Source: Acidovorax sp. DW039
GTDB lineage: Bacteria; Pseudomonadota; Gammaproteobacteria; Burkholderiales; Burkholderiaceae_C
DNA: 64,000 nucleotides
Assembly: GCF_037101375.1 (NCBI RefSeq)
Contig: NZ_AP029019.1
Coordinates: 3,758,001 to 3,822,000 of the forward strand
Direction of reading: 5' to 3'
The notes under the pieces are model-generated. The model ran no database searches. It had not been told where the DNA came from and saw nothing but the letters and a program-made list of their open reading frames with translations. The first letter of the stretch is position 1. Each line of letters opens with the position of its first letter. Both the position numbers and the translations under genes were made by a program. Of the stretch, positions 27,970 through 37,011 are shown piece by piece.

Positions 27970-28727
27970 AAGGTTTGCAGGTCCATCATGAGCTGGCGGG
28001 TGCGCAGCACCGGACTGCCGCAATGGTATTGCAGCACCGCCCGCAGCTGGGGTTTGAGTTCGGCCGCCACGGGAGCGCAAGCGCGCAGCGTGGCGGTGTA
28101 GCTGGCGGCTTCGTCCAGCGCCTTTTGCAGCGCACGCCATTGGCTGCCCGTCAGGCTGGCGCGATCGGTCTGCGAGGCGGTGCGCAAACCGCCTTCGGCC
28201 ACCAGCGTGTAGCGGCCTTCAGGGCGCAGGGTGGCCAGCGTGGCGGTTTCGGCATCCAGCGTGGGCAGCAGGCCCAGGTCACGCAGCAGCAGCAACTCAA
28301 AGCTGCGCAGCACGGGCTCCAAGGCATCGCCATGCTCGCTGGCCAGCACGCGCACCACCCCGGCGTACACGTCAAACAGGCCCGTATGCGCATCGGCACG
28401 GGCCAGCAGGCGCAGCAGCAGTTCGTTGAGGTACAGGCCCGACAGCAGCGCGTCGCCCGTGGGCATCACATGCCCGCCCACCCACTCGGCCGCCTTGAGG
28501 GTGTGGATGTCGCCTGCGCCATCGCCCGCCAGGGTGTAGGTGAGCAGCAGCGGCTGCAGCGGCAGCAGCACGGGGCGGAAGTTGGAGCTGGGCTTTTTGG
28601 CACCCTTGGCCACCAGCGCCACACGGCCCTGGCGGCGGCAGAACGCCTCCAGGATCAGACTGGACTCGCTCCAGTCGTAGCTGTGCAGCACGTAGGCGGG
28701 TTCGTCGGAGATGCGACGTACGGGCAT
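27966..28727 (-). CDS. recO: DNA repair protein RecO
   Basis: RecO, 253 residues, helps RecA load on SSB-coated DNA in the RecFOR pathway and anneals strands. The N-terminal OB-fold begins [40 protein letters not shown], the family signature. [20 protein letters not shown] is the helical-domain block. It overlaps pdxJ by four bases. Between it and the upstream gene era lies a copy of repeat C (28748-28884), so the two are separated more than usual in this operon. Confidence 0.95.
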   Translation of the reverse strand: MPVRRISDEPAYVLHSYDWSESSLILEAFCRRQGRVALVAKGAKKPSSNFRPVLLPLQPLLLTYTLAGDGAGDIHTLKAAEWVGGHVMPTGDALLSGLYLNELLLRLLARADAHTGLFDVYAGVVRVLASEHGDALEPVLRSFELLLLRDLGLLPTLDAETATLATLRPEGRYTLVAEGGLRTASQTDRASLTGSQWRALQKALDEAASYTATLRACAPVAAELKPQLRAVLQYHCGSPVLRTRQLMMDLQTL

Positions 28728-28747
28728 GGAAGCGCGCTACACCCGCC

Positions 28748-28884
28748 CGTCAGAAGGCCGCGGAGCAGGCCATGCCAGCGGACGCCGTGGAGCGGGCTGG
28801 GCCCGGCCACAGGCGTCGTCCCCCTTCCCGCAGCGCGCAGCGTTGCGAGAGAAGGGGGAAGCGGCGCAGCCGCTCAGGGGGTTG
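28748..28884 (-). repeat. GC-rich repeat C, copy 2
   Basis: On the - strand it begins ccctgagcggctgcgccgct, continues TCCCCCTTCTCTCGCAACG and GCGGGAAGGGGGACGACGCC, and ends with a GC-rich block. The first 40 bases match the trpA-accD copy closely. It lies between era and recO. Confidence 0.65.
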
Positions 28885-28888
28885 GGCC

Positions 28889-29926
28889 TTATTCATAGCC
28901 GAAGGACCGCACGCGGGCTTCATCGTCGGCCCAGCCAGAACGCACCTTCACCCACACTTCGAGGAACACCTTGGCATCCAGCAGCTTCTCCAGCTCTTGG
29001 CGGGCTTCGGTGCTGATGCGCTTGAGACGCTCGCCCTTTTCGCCAATCACCATGGCCTTGTGGCCGTCGCGCTCCACCACGATGGTGGCGGCCACGCGCA
29101 CAAAGCGCTTGTGGGTCTTGCTGGGCTCTTCGTCAAACTTGTCGATGACGACGGTGGAGGTATAGGGCAGTTCATCGCCGGTGAAGCGGAACAGCTTTTC
29201 ACGCACGGTCTCACCGGCCAGGAACTTCTCGCTGCGGTCGGTCAGCTCATCCTCGGCATACCACCAGGGCTGCTCGGGCAGGTACTTCTCGCAGACACCA
29301 AACAGGCGTTCAATATCGCCCTTGTTCTTGGCCGACATGGGCACGAACTCGGCAAACGGGTGGCGCTCCTGCATGCTCTTGAGCCATGGGGCCAGCTCGG
29401 CGCGGCGGTTGACCATGTCGAGCTTGTTGGCGAGCAGCAGCGTGGGAATGCCGGGCTTGAACAGCGACAACACCTTGGCGTCGGCCAGGGTGAAGTTGCC
29501 AGCCTCCACCACAAACAGAATCAGGTCCACATCGCCAATCGCGCCCATCACGGTCTTGTTGAGCGACTTGTTCAACGCGGTGCTGTGCTTGGTCTGAAAG
29601 CCCGGCGTATCGACAAACACAAACTGCGTGGCCCCCAACGTGCGAATGCCGGTGATGCGGTGGCGCGTGGTCTGCGCCTTGCGCGAGGTGATGCTGATCT
29701 TCTGCCCCACCAGCGCATTCATCAGTGTGGACTTGCCCACGTTGGGCTTGCCCACGATGGCGATCACGCCGCAGCGCTGGCCCTCTACTGGCACAGAGGG
29801 GTTGGCACCTGCAGCCTTAACGGCACCCGCCGTGCGCGCTGCCGCGAGCATGGCATCCAGATCATTTGGGCCTTGAGCGCTTGCTGAATCAGCGCTACCA
29901 GCTACGTTTTTGGTAGCATCATTCAT
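28889..29926 (-). CDS. era: GTPase Era
   Basis: Era, 345 residues, binds 16S rRNA and assists 30S assembly. The GTPase motifs are GKPNVGKST (G1), VDTPGF (G3) and NKLDMV (G4). The C-terminal KH domain includes [27 protein letters not shown]. The first conserved residue of the G domain comes only after about 50 residues, so the protein carries an N-terminal extension. Its first roughly 15-18 codons ([20 protein letters not shown]) are encoded by a repeat A copy. The start ATG overlaps the rnc stop by four bases, which supports this start. era after rnc is the usual order. Confidence 0.96.
   Translation of the reverse strand: MNDATKNVAGSADSASAQGPNDLDAMLAAARTAGAVKAAGANPSVPVEGQRCGVIAIVGKPNVGKSTLMNALVGQKISITSRKAQTTRHRITGIRTLGATQFVFVDTPGFQTKHSTALNKSLNKTVMGAIGDVDLILFVVEAGNFTLADAKVLSLFKPGIPTLLLANKLDMVNRRAELAPWLKSMQERHPFAEFVPMSAKNKGDIERLFGVCEKYLPEQPWWYAEDELTDRSEKFLAGETVREKLFRFTGDELPYTSTVVIDKFDEEPSKTHKRFVRVAATIVVERDGHKAMVIGEKGERLKRISTEARQELEKLLDAKVFLEVWVKVRSGWADDEARVRSFGYE
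29871..29922. repeat. Dispersed palindromic repeat A, copy 6, inside the era 5' end
   Basis: On the - strand it reads tgctaccaaaaacgtagctg, gtagcgct, spacer, agcaagcgctcaaggccc. It keeps the reading frame and encodes the first residues of Era. Confidence 0.75.
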
Positions 29927-30606
29927 AGTTTTTTCGCTTTCAGTGTGGCCAGCATGGCCGCAGCAGCGGCTTGTTCGCCCGCCCTGCGGGAGCCGCCGAT
30001 GCCACGCTCGGTCAGGCCCAGTTCTGCAATATCGCATTCCACGTCAAAGGTCTGGCGGTGGGCTTCGCCCACGGTGCCCACCACACGGTACTGCGGCAGC
30101 TTCATTTTGCGGCCCTGCAGCCACTCCTGCAAAGCGGTCTTGGGGTCTTTGGCCGCGGCCTGCATGTGGGGGTTGATCTCCACACCGTTGAACAGGCGAT
30201 GCACCAGCGCTTGTGCAGGGCCATAGCCCGCATCCAGGTACACGGCACCAATCAGGGCCTCCAGCGCGTCGGCAAGGATGGAGGGGCGCTTTTGCCCGCC
30301 CGATTTGGCTTCACCCTCGCCCAGCCGCAGCACTTCAGAAAGCTGCAGGCGCAAGGCGATCTGGTGCAGCGTGTCCTGCTTGACCAGATTGGCCCGCACC
30401 CGCGAAAGATCACCTTCGGGCAACTCGGTCAACCGCTGGTACAGCAAGCTGGACACCGCGAGGTTGAGAACAGAGTCCCCCAAAAATTCGAGCCGCTCGT
30501 TGTGGTCGGACGAAAAGCTGCGGTGGGTGACAGCCCGCTGCAGCAGTGAGGGATCAGAAAAGACATGCTGCAGACGGGTCTGCAGCGAAGAAAGACTGGG
30601 ATGCAC
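29923..30606 (-). CDS. rnc: Ribonuclease III
   Basis: RNase III, 227 residues from GTG 30606, cleaves double-stranded RNA and processes rRNA precursors. The catalytic signature is [19 protein letters not shown], and the second acidic cluster is [19 protein letters not shown]. The C-terminal double-stranded RNA binding domain runs from [20 protein letters not shown] to [13 protein letters not shown]. The frame is open further upstream but that part is not conserved and overlaps the preceding gene. The GTG start gives a normal length. The stop overlaps the era start. Confidence 0.96.
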   Translation of the reverse strand: MHPSLSSLQTRLQHVFSDPSLLQRAVTHRSFSSDHNERLEFLGDSVLNLAVSSLLYQRLTELPEGDLSRVRANLVKQDTLHQIALRLQLSEVLRLGEGEAKSGGQKRPSILADALEALIGAVYLDAGYGPAQALVHRLFNGVEINPHMQAAAKDPKTALQEWLQGRKMKLPQYRVVGTVGEAHRQTFDVECDIAELGLTERGIGGSRRAGEQAAAAAMLATLKAKKL

Positions 30607-30622
30607 TAATGATTCAGTTCGG

Positions 30623-30991
30623 TTAATCAGTCGTCTGGTACTGGAAGCGGTACACCAGGAAGGCAGGACCGGCCAGCTCGATCTCGCGGGAGTATTTGAC
30701 GCCCACCACGGTCTTGTCGCCGCGCTTGGTAATTTCGAGGTCTTTGCCAGCGATGGAGCTGATGTTGTCAATGGCTCCCGCACGGTCAAAAGAAGCCCGG
30801 ATTTCAGCGACGGAACTGCCTTCCTTGGATGCTTTCAATGCAGCCTTGCGGATGGCTTGATATTCAAGAAAGATGGGCACCGACTGACCACCGATGGCAA
30901 AGGTGGCGACGGCAATCAGCCCAATAAAAATCACGCCAATGAAAGACAGACCCCGTTGACGCGCACGCGCAGCAGTGCGATGCAAATTCAT
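30623..30991 (-). CDS. DUF4845 membrane protein
   Basis: A 122-residue protein found between lepB and rnc in Betaproteobacteria. It has a basic N-terminus (MNLHRTAARARQRG), one membrane helix (LSFIGVIFIGLIAVATFAIGG) resembling a pilin-like N-terminus, and a small periplasmic domain ending VGVKYSREIELAGPAFLVYRFQYQTTD. GAGAGG precedes the chosen ATG 30991. The function is unknown. Position next to signal peptidase suggests an envelope role, but that is inference. Confidence 0.85.
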   Translation of the reverse strand: MNLHRTAARARQRGLSFIGVIFIGLIAVATFAIGGQSVPIFLEYQAIRKAALKASKEGSSVAEIRASFDRAGAIDNISSIAGKDLEITKRGDKTVVGVKYSREIELAGPAFLVYRFQYQTTD

Positions 30992-31029
30992 ACCTCTCAC
31001 CCTCCTCGGTTGTACAGACATTCAGCAGG

Positions 31030-32004
31030 TCAGTTGAACGACCCGATGCGCTTGATATTCCCAAAATTCATCCAGACGAAAAACGCCTTGCCTACGATAT
31101 TGCCCTCGGGCACAAAGCCCCAGTAGCGAGAATCGAGGGAGTTGTCGCGGTTGTCGCCCATCATGAAATAGTGGCCCTCAGGCACCTTGCAGACCACTCC
31201 TTCCACACTGTAGCGGCAGTTGTCGCGGTAGGCAAAATTGCTGGCTCCCTGCACAAAGGGTGGGACCTCAGGGTTGTTGATCATGCGGTGCGTGTGCTCC
31301 CCCAGCTTTTCCTCAAACTGCTTGAAGTAGCGCATGCTTTCTTCGTCCAGAAAGTCGGGCTGGTTGCTGGTTGCCACCGGCTGGCCATTGATGGTCAGAC
31401 GTTTGTTCAGGTAAGCCACCTCATCGCCCGGCACACCCACCACGCGCTTGATGTAGTCCAGACTGGGCTGGGGAGGATAGCGAAACACCAGCACATCCCC
31501 GCGAGCCGGTTTGTTGCCTTCCGTGATCTTGGTGTGGATGACCGGCAGCTTGATGCCATAGGTGAACTTGTTCACCAGAATCAGGTCACCCACACGCAGC
31601 GTGGGCACCATGGAGCCCGACGGAATCTTGAAGGGCTCAAACAGGAACGAGCGCAGTACAAAGACCGCGACGATCACTGGAAAGAGACCAGCCGTCCAGT
31701 CCAGCCACCAGGGCTGCATGAGGATGCGGCCTTTGGCTTCTTCCGCATCCACATCCACCTTCTGGATACCCATGCGGTCCAGTTCTACGCGGCGCTGTAC
31801 CGCGGCCTCTTCAACGGCCTGGGCAGCCTTGCGACGCTGCGGCAAAAAGTAGAAACGCTCACCCAGCCAATAAGCGCCTGTGACGACCGTCGCCAGGAAT
31901 AGCAGCAGTGCAAAGTTGCCCTCCAGCCAACCGAGATACCAGGCTCCGATGTAGCCCACAAATGCCGCCAGTACCAGCGACGTGATGATTTCCATAAGGC
32001 GCAT
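31030..32004 (-). CDS. lepB: Signal peptidase I
   Basis: LepB, 324 residues, cleaves signal peptides of exported proteins at the outer face of the inner membrane. Two N-terminal membrane helices flank a charged cytoplasmic loop (RRKAAQAVEEAAVQRR). The nucleophile Ser131 is in IPSGSMVPTL and the general base Lys186 in DYIKRVVGVPGDE. The C-terminal block is GHYFMMGDNRDNSLDSRYWGFV. The start overlaps the lepA stop (TGATG), so the pair is coupled. The longer open frame lies within lepA. Confidence 0.97.
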   Translation of the reverse strand: MRLMEIITSLVLAAFVGYIGAWYLGWLEGNFALLLFLATVVTGAYWLGERFYFLPQRRKAAQAVEEAAVQRRVELDRMGIQKVDVDAEEAKGRILMQPWWLDWTAGLFPVIVAVFVLRSFLFEPFKIPSGSMVPTLRVGDLILVNKFTYGIKLPVIHTKITEGNKPARGDVLVFRYPPQPSLDYIKRVVGVPGDEVAYLNKRLTINGQPVATSNQPDFLDEESMRYFKQFEEKLGEHTHRMINNPEVPPFVQGASNFAYRDNCRYSVEGVVCKVPEGHYFMMGDNRDNSLDSRYWGFVPEGNIVGKAFFVWMNFGNIKRIGSFN

Positions 32005-33812
32005 CAGTCTTCCACCTGCAAAATGGCCAGAAACGCCTCTTGGGGCACTTCCACCGATCCAATCTGTTTCATCCGCTTCTTGCCCGCTTTCTGCTTTTCG
32101 AGCAGCTTGCGCTTGCGGGTGATGTCGCCGCCATAGCACTTGGCCAGCACGTTCTTGCGCAGGGCCTTGATGGTCTCGCGCGCGATGATGTTGGCACCGA
32201 TGGCGGCCTGAATCGCCACGTCAAACATCTGGCGGCTGATGATTTCACGCATCTTGGCAGCCACCGCACGGCCCCGGTATTGGGACTGGGAGCGGTGCAC
32301 GATGATGGACAGGGCATCCACCTTCTCGCCGTTGAGCAGGATATCGACTTTGACCACGTCTGACGCCCGATATTCCTTGAACTCGTAGTCCATGGAAGCG
32401 TAGCCCCGCGACACAGACTTGAGTTTGTCGAAGAAGTCGAGCACGATTTCGCCCAGCGGCAGCTCGTATGTGAGCATGACCTGGCGACCGTGGTAGGCCA
32501 TGTTGATCTGCACACCCCGCTTCTGGTTGGCCAGGGTCATCACCGGCCCCACGTAGTCCTGGGGCATGTAGAGATGCACCGTCACGATGGGTTCGCGGAT
32601 TTCCTGGATCTTGCCCTGCTCCGGCATTTTGGAAGGGTTCTCGACCATGATGACTTCGCCATCACCCTTGACCACTTCGTACACCACGCTGGGCGCGGTG
32701 GTGATGAGGTCCTGGTCAAACTCGCGCTCCAGGCGTTCCTGCACGATTTCCATGTGCAGCAACCCGAGAAAGCCGCAACGGAAACCAAAGCCCAGCGCTT
32801 GCGAGACTTCAGGCTCGAAATGGAGCGAAGCATCGTTGAGCTGGAGCTTTTCCAGCGCATCGCGCAATGCGTCGTACTGGTTGGCTTCTGTCGGGTAAAG
32901 GCCCGCAAACACCTGGGGCTGGATTTCCTTGAAACCTGGCAACGCCTCGGTGGCCGAGCCCACGTTGTTGGGCAGCTTCTTTTCCAGCGTGATGGTGTCC
33001 CCCACCTTGGCGGCCTTGAGCTCCTTGATACCGGCGATGATGTAGCCCACCTCACCCGCTTCCAGACTTTCGCGCGGCTGGTTGGCCGGGGTGAACACAC
33101 CCAGGCTGCCTGCCTCATAGACAGCGCCAGTCGCCATCATCTTGATGCGTTCGCCCTTCACCAGGCGTCCGTCGACCATGCGCACCAGCATGACCACGCC
33201 CACATAGCTGTCAAACCAGCTGTCAATGATCATGGCACGCAGCGGGCCCTCGGGGTTGCCCTTGGGCGCGGGCACCTTGGCCACGATCATTTCCAGAATC
33301 TCTTCGATGCCCATGCCGGTCTTGGCCGAGCAAGGGATCGCATCGGTCGCATCAATGCCGATCACGTCCTCGACCTCAGCGCGGGCGTTATCTGGGTCCG
33401 CGTTGGGCAGGTCCATCTTGTTGAGGACAGGCAGAACCTCGACGCCCAAGTCCAGCGCGGTGTAGCAATTGGCCACCGTCTGCGCTTCCACACCCTGTGA
33501 GGCATCCACCACCAGCAGAGCACCTTCGCAGGCAGAGAGCGAGCGGCTGACTTCATAAGAGAAGTCCACATGGCCGGGTGTGTCGATCAGGTTGAGGTTG
33601 TAGACCTGCCCATCCTTGGCCTTGTATTGCAGCGCAGCGGTCTGCGCCTTGATGGTTATCCCGCGCTCTTTCTCAATGTCCATGGAGTCAAGCACCTGGG
33701 CCTCCATGTCGCGTTCGGCCAAACCACCGCAACGCTGGATCAGGCGGTCAGCCAAGGTGGACTTGCCGTGATCGATGTGCGCAATGATGGAGAAATTTCT
33801 GATGTGATTCAT
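32004..33812 (-). CDS. lepA: Elongation factor 4 (LepA)
   Basis: LepA, 602 residues, is a ribosome-binding GTPase reported to affect translation and ribosome assembly. GTPase motifs: AHIDHGKST (G1), DTPGHVDF (G3) and NKMDLP (G4). Domain II and III blocks follow, and the LepA-specific C-terminal domain contains [26 protein letters not shown] chose ATG 33812, although a TTG codon directly precedes it. First gene of the lepA-lepB-DUF4845-rnc-era-recO-pdxJ-acpS-nagZ run. A strong terminator lies 45-75 bp upstream of its start. Confidence 0.98.
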   Translation of the reverse strand: MNHIRNFSIIAHIDHGKSTLADRLIQRCGGLAERDMEAQVLDSMDIEKERGITIKAQTAALQYKAKDGQVYNLNLIDTPGHVDFSYEVSRSLSACEGALLVVDASQGVEAQTVANCYTALDLGVEVLPVLNKMDLPNADPDNARAEVEDVIGIDATDAIPCSAKTGMGIEEILEMIVAKVPAPKGNPEGPLRAMIIDSWFDSYVGVVMLVRMVDGRLVKGERIKMMATGAVYEAGSLGVFTPANQPRESLEAGEVGYIIAGIKELKAAKVGDTITLEKKLPNNVGSATEALPGFKEIQPQVFAGLYPTEANQYDALRDALEKLQLNDASLHFEPEVSQALGFGFRCGFLGLLHMEIVQERLEREFDQDLITTAPSVVYEVVKGDGEVIMVENPSKMPEQGKIQEIREPIVTVHLYMPQDYVGPVMTLANQKRGVQINMAYHGRQVMLTYELPLGEIVLDFFDKLKSVSRGYASMDYEFKEYRASDVVKVDILLNGEKVDALSIIVHRSQSQYRGRAVAAKMREIISRQMFDVAIQAAIGANIIARETIKALRKNVLAKCYGGDITRKRKLLEKQKAGKKRMKQIGSVEVPQEAFLAILQVED

Positions 33813-33856
33813 CAACGGAAAGCGTCAAGTAATTGAATTAAAACGGCGCACACAAG

Positions 33857-33888
33857 AAAAAAGGGCGCGTCGAATGGCGACGCGCCCT
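33857..33888 (-). terminator. Rho-independent terminator upstream of lepA
   Basis: On the - strand AGGGCGCGTCG pairs perfectly with CGACGCGCCCT across a 5-nt loop and is followed by a run of T. It lies between mucD's own terminator and lepA, so it ends some other transcript or attenuates lepA. Confidence 0.88.
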
Positions 33889-33921
33889 GAACCAACAATC
33901 ATTGGCAACTGCGATAGCTGG
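33857..33921 (-). ncRNA. Candidate small RNA or lepA attenuated leader
   Basis: A -10-like TACAAT on the - strand (33933-33928) would start a transcript near 33921 that ends about 65 nt later at the terminator. The -35 match is poor (TTGAGG with a 14-bp spacer). It could be a small RNA or the aborted leader of the lepA transcript. No RNA family is recognised. Confidence 0.3.
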
Positions 33922-34003
33922 GCCTTCATTGTAGGCAAAAAGCCTTTCCTCAACAGGCCTGCATGACGCATGCAAGGGTCGTTGCCATGCTGCAACAGCA
34001 ATT

Positions 34004-34023
34004 TTATGCACAAGTTATTCACA
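34004..34023 (+). promoter_or_regulatory. Two DnaA-box-like sites
   Basis: TTATGCACA (34004-34012) and TTATTCACA (34015-34023) both fit TTWTNCACA and lie 11 bp apart in the same direction. A near match, ATATACACA, lies at 34120-34128. Binding is inferred only. Confidence 0.4.
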
Positions 34024-34215
34024 AAACGCAAGCATGAAAACTGAACAACATGTGCGCAGCCTGTGGAAGGGTTGTGCAGCATTTCAATGCATATCGCATC
34101 GTGAGGAATTTCTCTCCCGATATACACAGCAGCATTGAAAAACAGGCTCTATTCTATCGAAATCCGTCCATACGCCTATTTCAAGTTTGCATGCACTAAC
34201 TTGAGATTGAAAGCG

Positions 34216-34243
34216 AAAAAAAGTGGGGTGCTTGACACCCCAC
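34216..34243 (-). terminator. Rho-independent terminator after mucD
   Basis: On the - strand GTGGGGTG pairs with CACCCCAC (34223-34243, 5-nt loop), then seven T. It starts about ten bases after the mucD stop and closes the sigma-E module transcript. Confidence 0.9.
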
Positions 34244-34251
34244 CGCTGAAC

Positions 34252-35715
34252 TCACCGAGCGGGCCGGATCAACGCGTACTGTGCCCAGTCGCCCCGGCGG
34301 AACAGCACGTTGATCGTCTTGGCTTTGTCCACTTTGCCGAGGATGGCATCGAAATCCTTCACATTGCTCACCTCGGTGTTCGCAATTGCCAGGATCACAT
34401 CCCCCTCGCGCAAACCTGCACGGGCCGCGCCGTCTGTTGCGGCCGTGACCATTACACCGCCCTTGAGTTTGAGTTCTTTCTTCTGGGCGTCCGTCAGATC
34501 AGAGACCGTCAACCCCACTTGCTGGCCTGCAGATGAAGACTTGGCGCGCTCCTCGCGCTCCGTAGACTTGGTAGCAACCTTGTCAGGCTCAATCTCCGCA
34601 ATGGTGACCGTCAAATCACGGCTTTGGCCTCGACGGAACACGGTGAGAGAACTCTTGCTGCCAGGCTTGGTGTTTCCGACCAGACGAGGCAGGTCGGCAA
34701 CCTTTTCGATGGCCTTGCCATCAAACCGGGTGATGATGTCCCCCGCCTCGACACCCGCTTTTTCAGCAGGAGACCCGGCCTCGACCCCGGTTACCAGTGC
34801 CCCCTGGGCCTTGCCCAGCCCTAGGGATTCCGCGACATCCTTGGTCACCGGACCAATTTGCACACCAATACGGCCACGGGTCACTTTGCCGGAAGCACGC
34901 AGTTGCTCACTCACCCGGATCGCCTCGTCCATGGGAATGGCAAAGGAGATTCCCATGAACCCCCCTGAGCGCGAGTAGATCTGGCTGTTGATACCTACTA
35001 CCTCACCACGCATGTTGATCAGCGGCCCGCCCGAATTGCCGGGGTTGATGGCGACATCCGTCTGGATGAAAGGCAGATAGTCCCCCGTATCACGCTGCTT
35101 GGCACTCACAATGCCCGCGGTGACGGAATTGTCCAGACCAAACGGCGAACCGATGGCCATCACCCACTCACCGACCTTGAGACGGCTGACATCCCCCACC
35201 TTCACGGCCGGCAAGCCAGTCGCGTCAATCTTGACGACGGCCACATCCGTACGCTTGTCAGAGCCCACGATGCGGGCCTTGAACTCCCGCTTGTCGGTCA
35301 GCGTCACGATGACCTCGTCTGCACCTTCCACGACGTGCGCATTGGTCATGACAAAGCCGTCTGAAGTGAGAATGAACCCGGACCCCACGCCCCGCGGCTG
35401 CTCCTCGGGCTGGGATTGCTGGGGGCGCTGTTGGCGAGGAATGTTCGGAATAGGCACACCAAAACGCCTGAAGAACTCCGCCATTTCCTCGTCCATACCG
35501 TTGACATTACCGCGGCTGGTCACCTTTTCCGTGGTGCGAATGTTCACGACAGAGGGCCCGACTTGCTCCACCAGATCCGTGAAATCTGGCAACCCTCGCA
35601 CCACCGCAGACTGAGCCAAGACGGACTGCGGAGCGATGGCAGCACCCAAGGAAAGGGTGGTGACCAGCCCCGCAAGGGCGACAGAGCGAAGGAGTTTCCA
35701 ATCCATTGCGGACAT
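34252..35715 (-). CDS. mucD: Periplasmic serine protease DegP/MucD (Do family)
   Basis: A 487-residue periplasmic protease-chaperone. Signal peptide: MSAMDWKLLRSVALAGLVTT to about SVLAQS. The catalytic triad is His127 (TNAHVVEG), Asp157 (KRTDVAV) and Ser228 (NPGNSGGPL). Two PDZ domains follow, at about residues 270-360 (RIGVQIGPVTKDVAESLGL) and 390-485. ATG 35715 is preceded by AAAGG; an upstream in-frame ATG at 35733 lacks a ribosome site. It follows rpoE-rseA-rseB, so it is expected to be part of the sigma-E envelope stress response, degrading misfolded proteins. mucD is the name used for this position in Pseudomonas. Confidence 0.95.
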   Translation of the reverse strand: MSAMDWKLLRSVALAGLVTTLSLGAAIAPQSVLAQSAVVRGLPDFTDLVEQVGPSVVNIRTTEKVTSRGNVNGMDEEMAEFFRRFGVPIPNIPRQQRPQQSQPEEQPRGVGSGFILTSDGFVMTNAHVVEGADEVIVTLTDKREFKARIVGSDKRTDVAVVKIDATGLPAVKVGDVSRLKVGEWVMAIGSPFGLDNSVTAGIVSAKQRDTGDYLPFIQTDVAINPGNSGGPLINMRGEVVGINSQIYSRSGGFMGISFAIPMDEAIRVSEQLRASGKVTRGRIGVQIGPVTKDVAESLGLGKAQGALVTGVEAGSPAEKAGVEAGDIITRFDGKAIEKVADLPRLVGNTKPGSKSSLTVFRRGQSRDLTVTIAEIEPDKVATKSTEREERAKSSSAGQQVGLTVSDLTDAQKKELKLKGGVMVTAATDGAARAGLREGDVILAIANTEVSNVKDFDAILGKVDKAKTINVLFRRGDWAQYALIRPAR

Positions 35716-35868
35716 CTTCGACCTTTCAAACATGTTGTGATGGTTGAGTGAATGAATGTTGCTGTGAAGGTCTACAGCGGGAATGGTTCCCTGACCTTTT
35801 CAGAACCGGAGGGTCCGCAGAGTGGATGTAGAGAGATTCTGCGACGGCTGCCCCTATGGTCGCAGCGA

Positions 35869-37011
35869 TCAGCGCAAACGTTCCCAGTAGTTGGAAAACA
35901 GATGCAGAGTCTTACGAGGTACTTCACCCACGATGGTCAGCCAAGTGTCATCCGAAGCACGCCGCGCGAGGAGTTGAGTTGCCCCCATGCTGACTTCCTG
36001 GACTTTGATATTGCCGTGACGGGCCGGATCCAAAGGCTCCAGAAACAAGGAAACGGATGCAAGGCCATCCGAGTAGAGGCATTGCAGCACGCTGCTGGAG
36101 CCCTGCGCTCTGGGATTCAGGCTCCGGCGATAGCATTGAACAGGCACAAATCCATCCACCGCCTGGCGCAGTCCCCAACCTTCGGCCTGTGCGGTCGTCT
36201 TCAAAACCTGGGCAGAGATGACCTGATATCCCTCCGTGGCGTCCATGCCGCGAGAGAGATCATCCACAGACACAGACGCATTCCAGTCGATCTCCGAGAA
36301 AGCAGCCTGCTCCACAACAGTAGATGTGGCGGAAAGCGTCTGCAGTTTCACCAGCAAACCCGTTTGTTGGTCTGCCCAAATCCGGTATCCCAAGCGCAAA
36401 TCGTCCTTAGGTCGAAACAAAAACACATCAGCGCCGCGGCCCGCCACGCGATCAACGCCTAATCGCTGGACTTCGTAAAAATCCGACAACTTGGCACCCG
36501 GAACCAGGGGTGGCTGGGGAAACAAACCAGAGGCATCGCTACGGTCAGTACGCACCGTGCGGGGCTGCGTCAGAAAGGTGCGAACCTCTCCATTGCGGCG
36601 ATACACCGTACGCGGCACACCAGACAGCGCCTCAACACGCTCCACCTGCTTTTCGCCATCGCAGGCCTGGGCAATCCGTGAGCTGGACATCGCACCGTTG
36701 GCGGAGATGACCACAAACGTACCAACATACGATCTGCTGCAGCCATTTCCCCTGAGACGGGCCACCCAGCGCGCAACATCCATGTCTTGCACAGGAAGTG
36801 TTGCAGGTGAAGCAGCTTGAGAAGGTGTTGCCGCCTGCGAACCTACGGACTGAGCCGCATGTACGCCCCCCGCGAGAACAGCCGCTGCAGAGAGAGCCAG
36901 AACAGTCCGTTTTCCGCAACGCCCACACGCAGGCACCAAGACACTCAAAAGGGTCAAGCGCCGGAATGCCCGACGTACACAATCATCGAGAAGGCTCTTC
37001 AAATGTAGCAT
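35869..37011 (-). CDS. rseB: Sigma-E regulator RseB/MucB
   Basis: A 380-residue periplasmic protein that binds RseA and senses envelope lipids or stress. A hydrophobic N-terminal segment (TVLALSAAAVLAGGVHAA) acts as signal sequence after a basic leader. The mature MucB/RseB domain starts DMDVARWVARLRGNGCSRSYVGTFVV, followed by VERVEALSGVPRTVYRRNGEVRTFL and GADVFLFRPKDDLRLGYRIWADQQTGLLVKL. The C-terminal domain has ATQLLARRASDDTWLTIVGEVPRKTL. The start overlaps the rseA end by 29 bases. The N-terminal leader before the signal core is long, so a later start is possible. Confidence 0.9.
   Translation of the reverse strand: MLHLKSLLDDCVRRAFRRLTLLSVLVPACGRCGKRTVLALSAAAVLAGGVHAAQSVGSQAATPSQAASPATLPVQDMDVARWVARLRGNGCSRSYVGTFVVISANGAMSSSRIAQACDGEKQVERVEALSGVPRTVYRRNGEVRTFLTQPRTVRTDRSDASGLFPQPPLVPGAKLSDFYEVQRLGVDRVAGRGADVFLFRPKDDLRLGYRIWADQQTGLLVKLQTLSATSTVVEQAAFSEIDWNASVSVDDLSRGMDATEGYQVISAQVLKTTAQAEGWGLRQAVDGFVPVQCYRRSLNPRAQGSSSVLQCLYSDGLASVSLFLEPLDPARHGNIKVQEVSMGATQLLARRASDDTWLTIVGEVPRKTLHLFSNYWERLR

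Larger units (their letters stand above)
33813..34251. other. Non-coding region between mucD and lepA
   Basis: A 439-bp gap, richer in A/T than the genes around it. It holds the mucD terminator, two DnaA-box-like sites, a small palindrome TGCATG/CATGCA (33960-33974), a -10-like TACAAT on the - strand and a second terminator. Three stretches in it could be ORFs, but none resembles a known protein. Confidence 0.7.

Noticed and set aside
33825..34127. 100-residue - strand ORF in the mucD-lepA gap
   Set aside because: No ribosome site, no family resemblance, and a terminator hairpin lies inside it.
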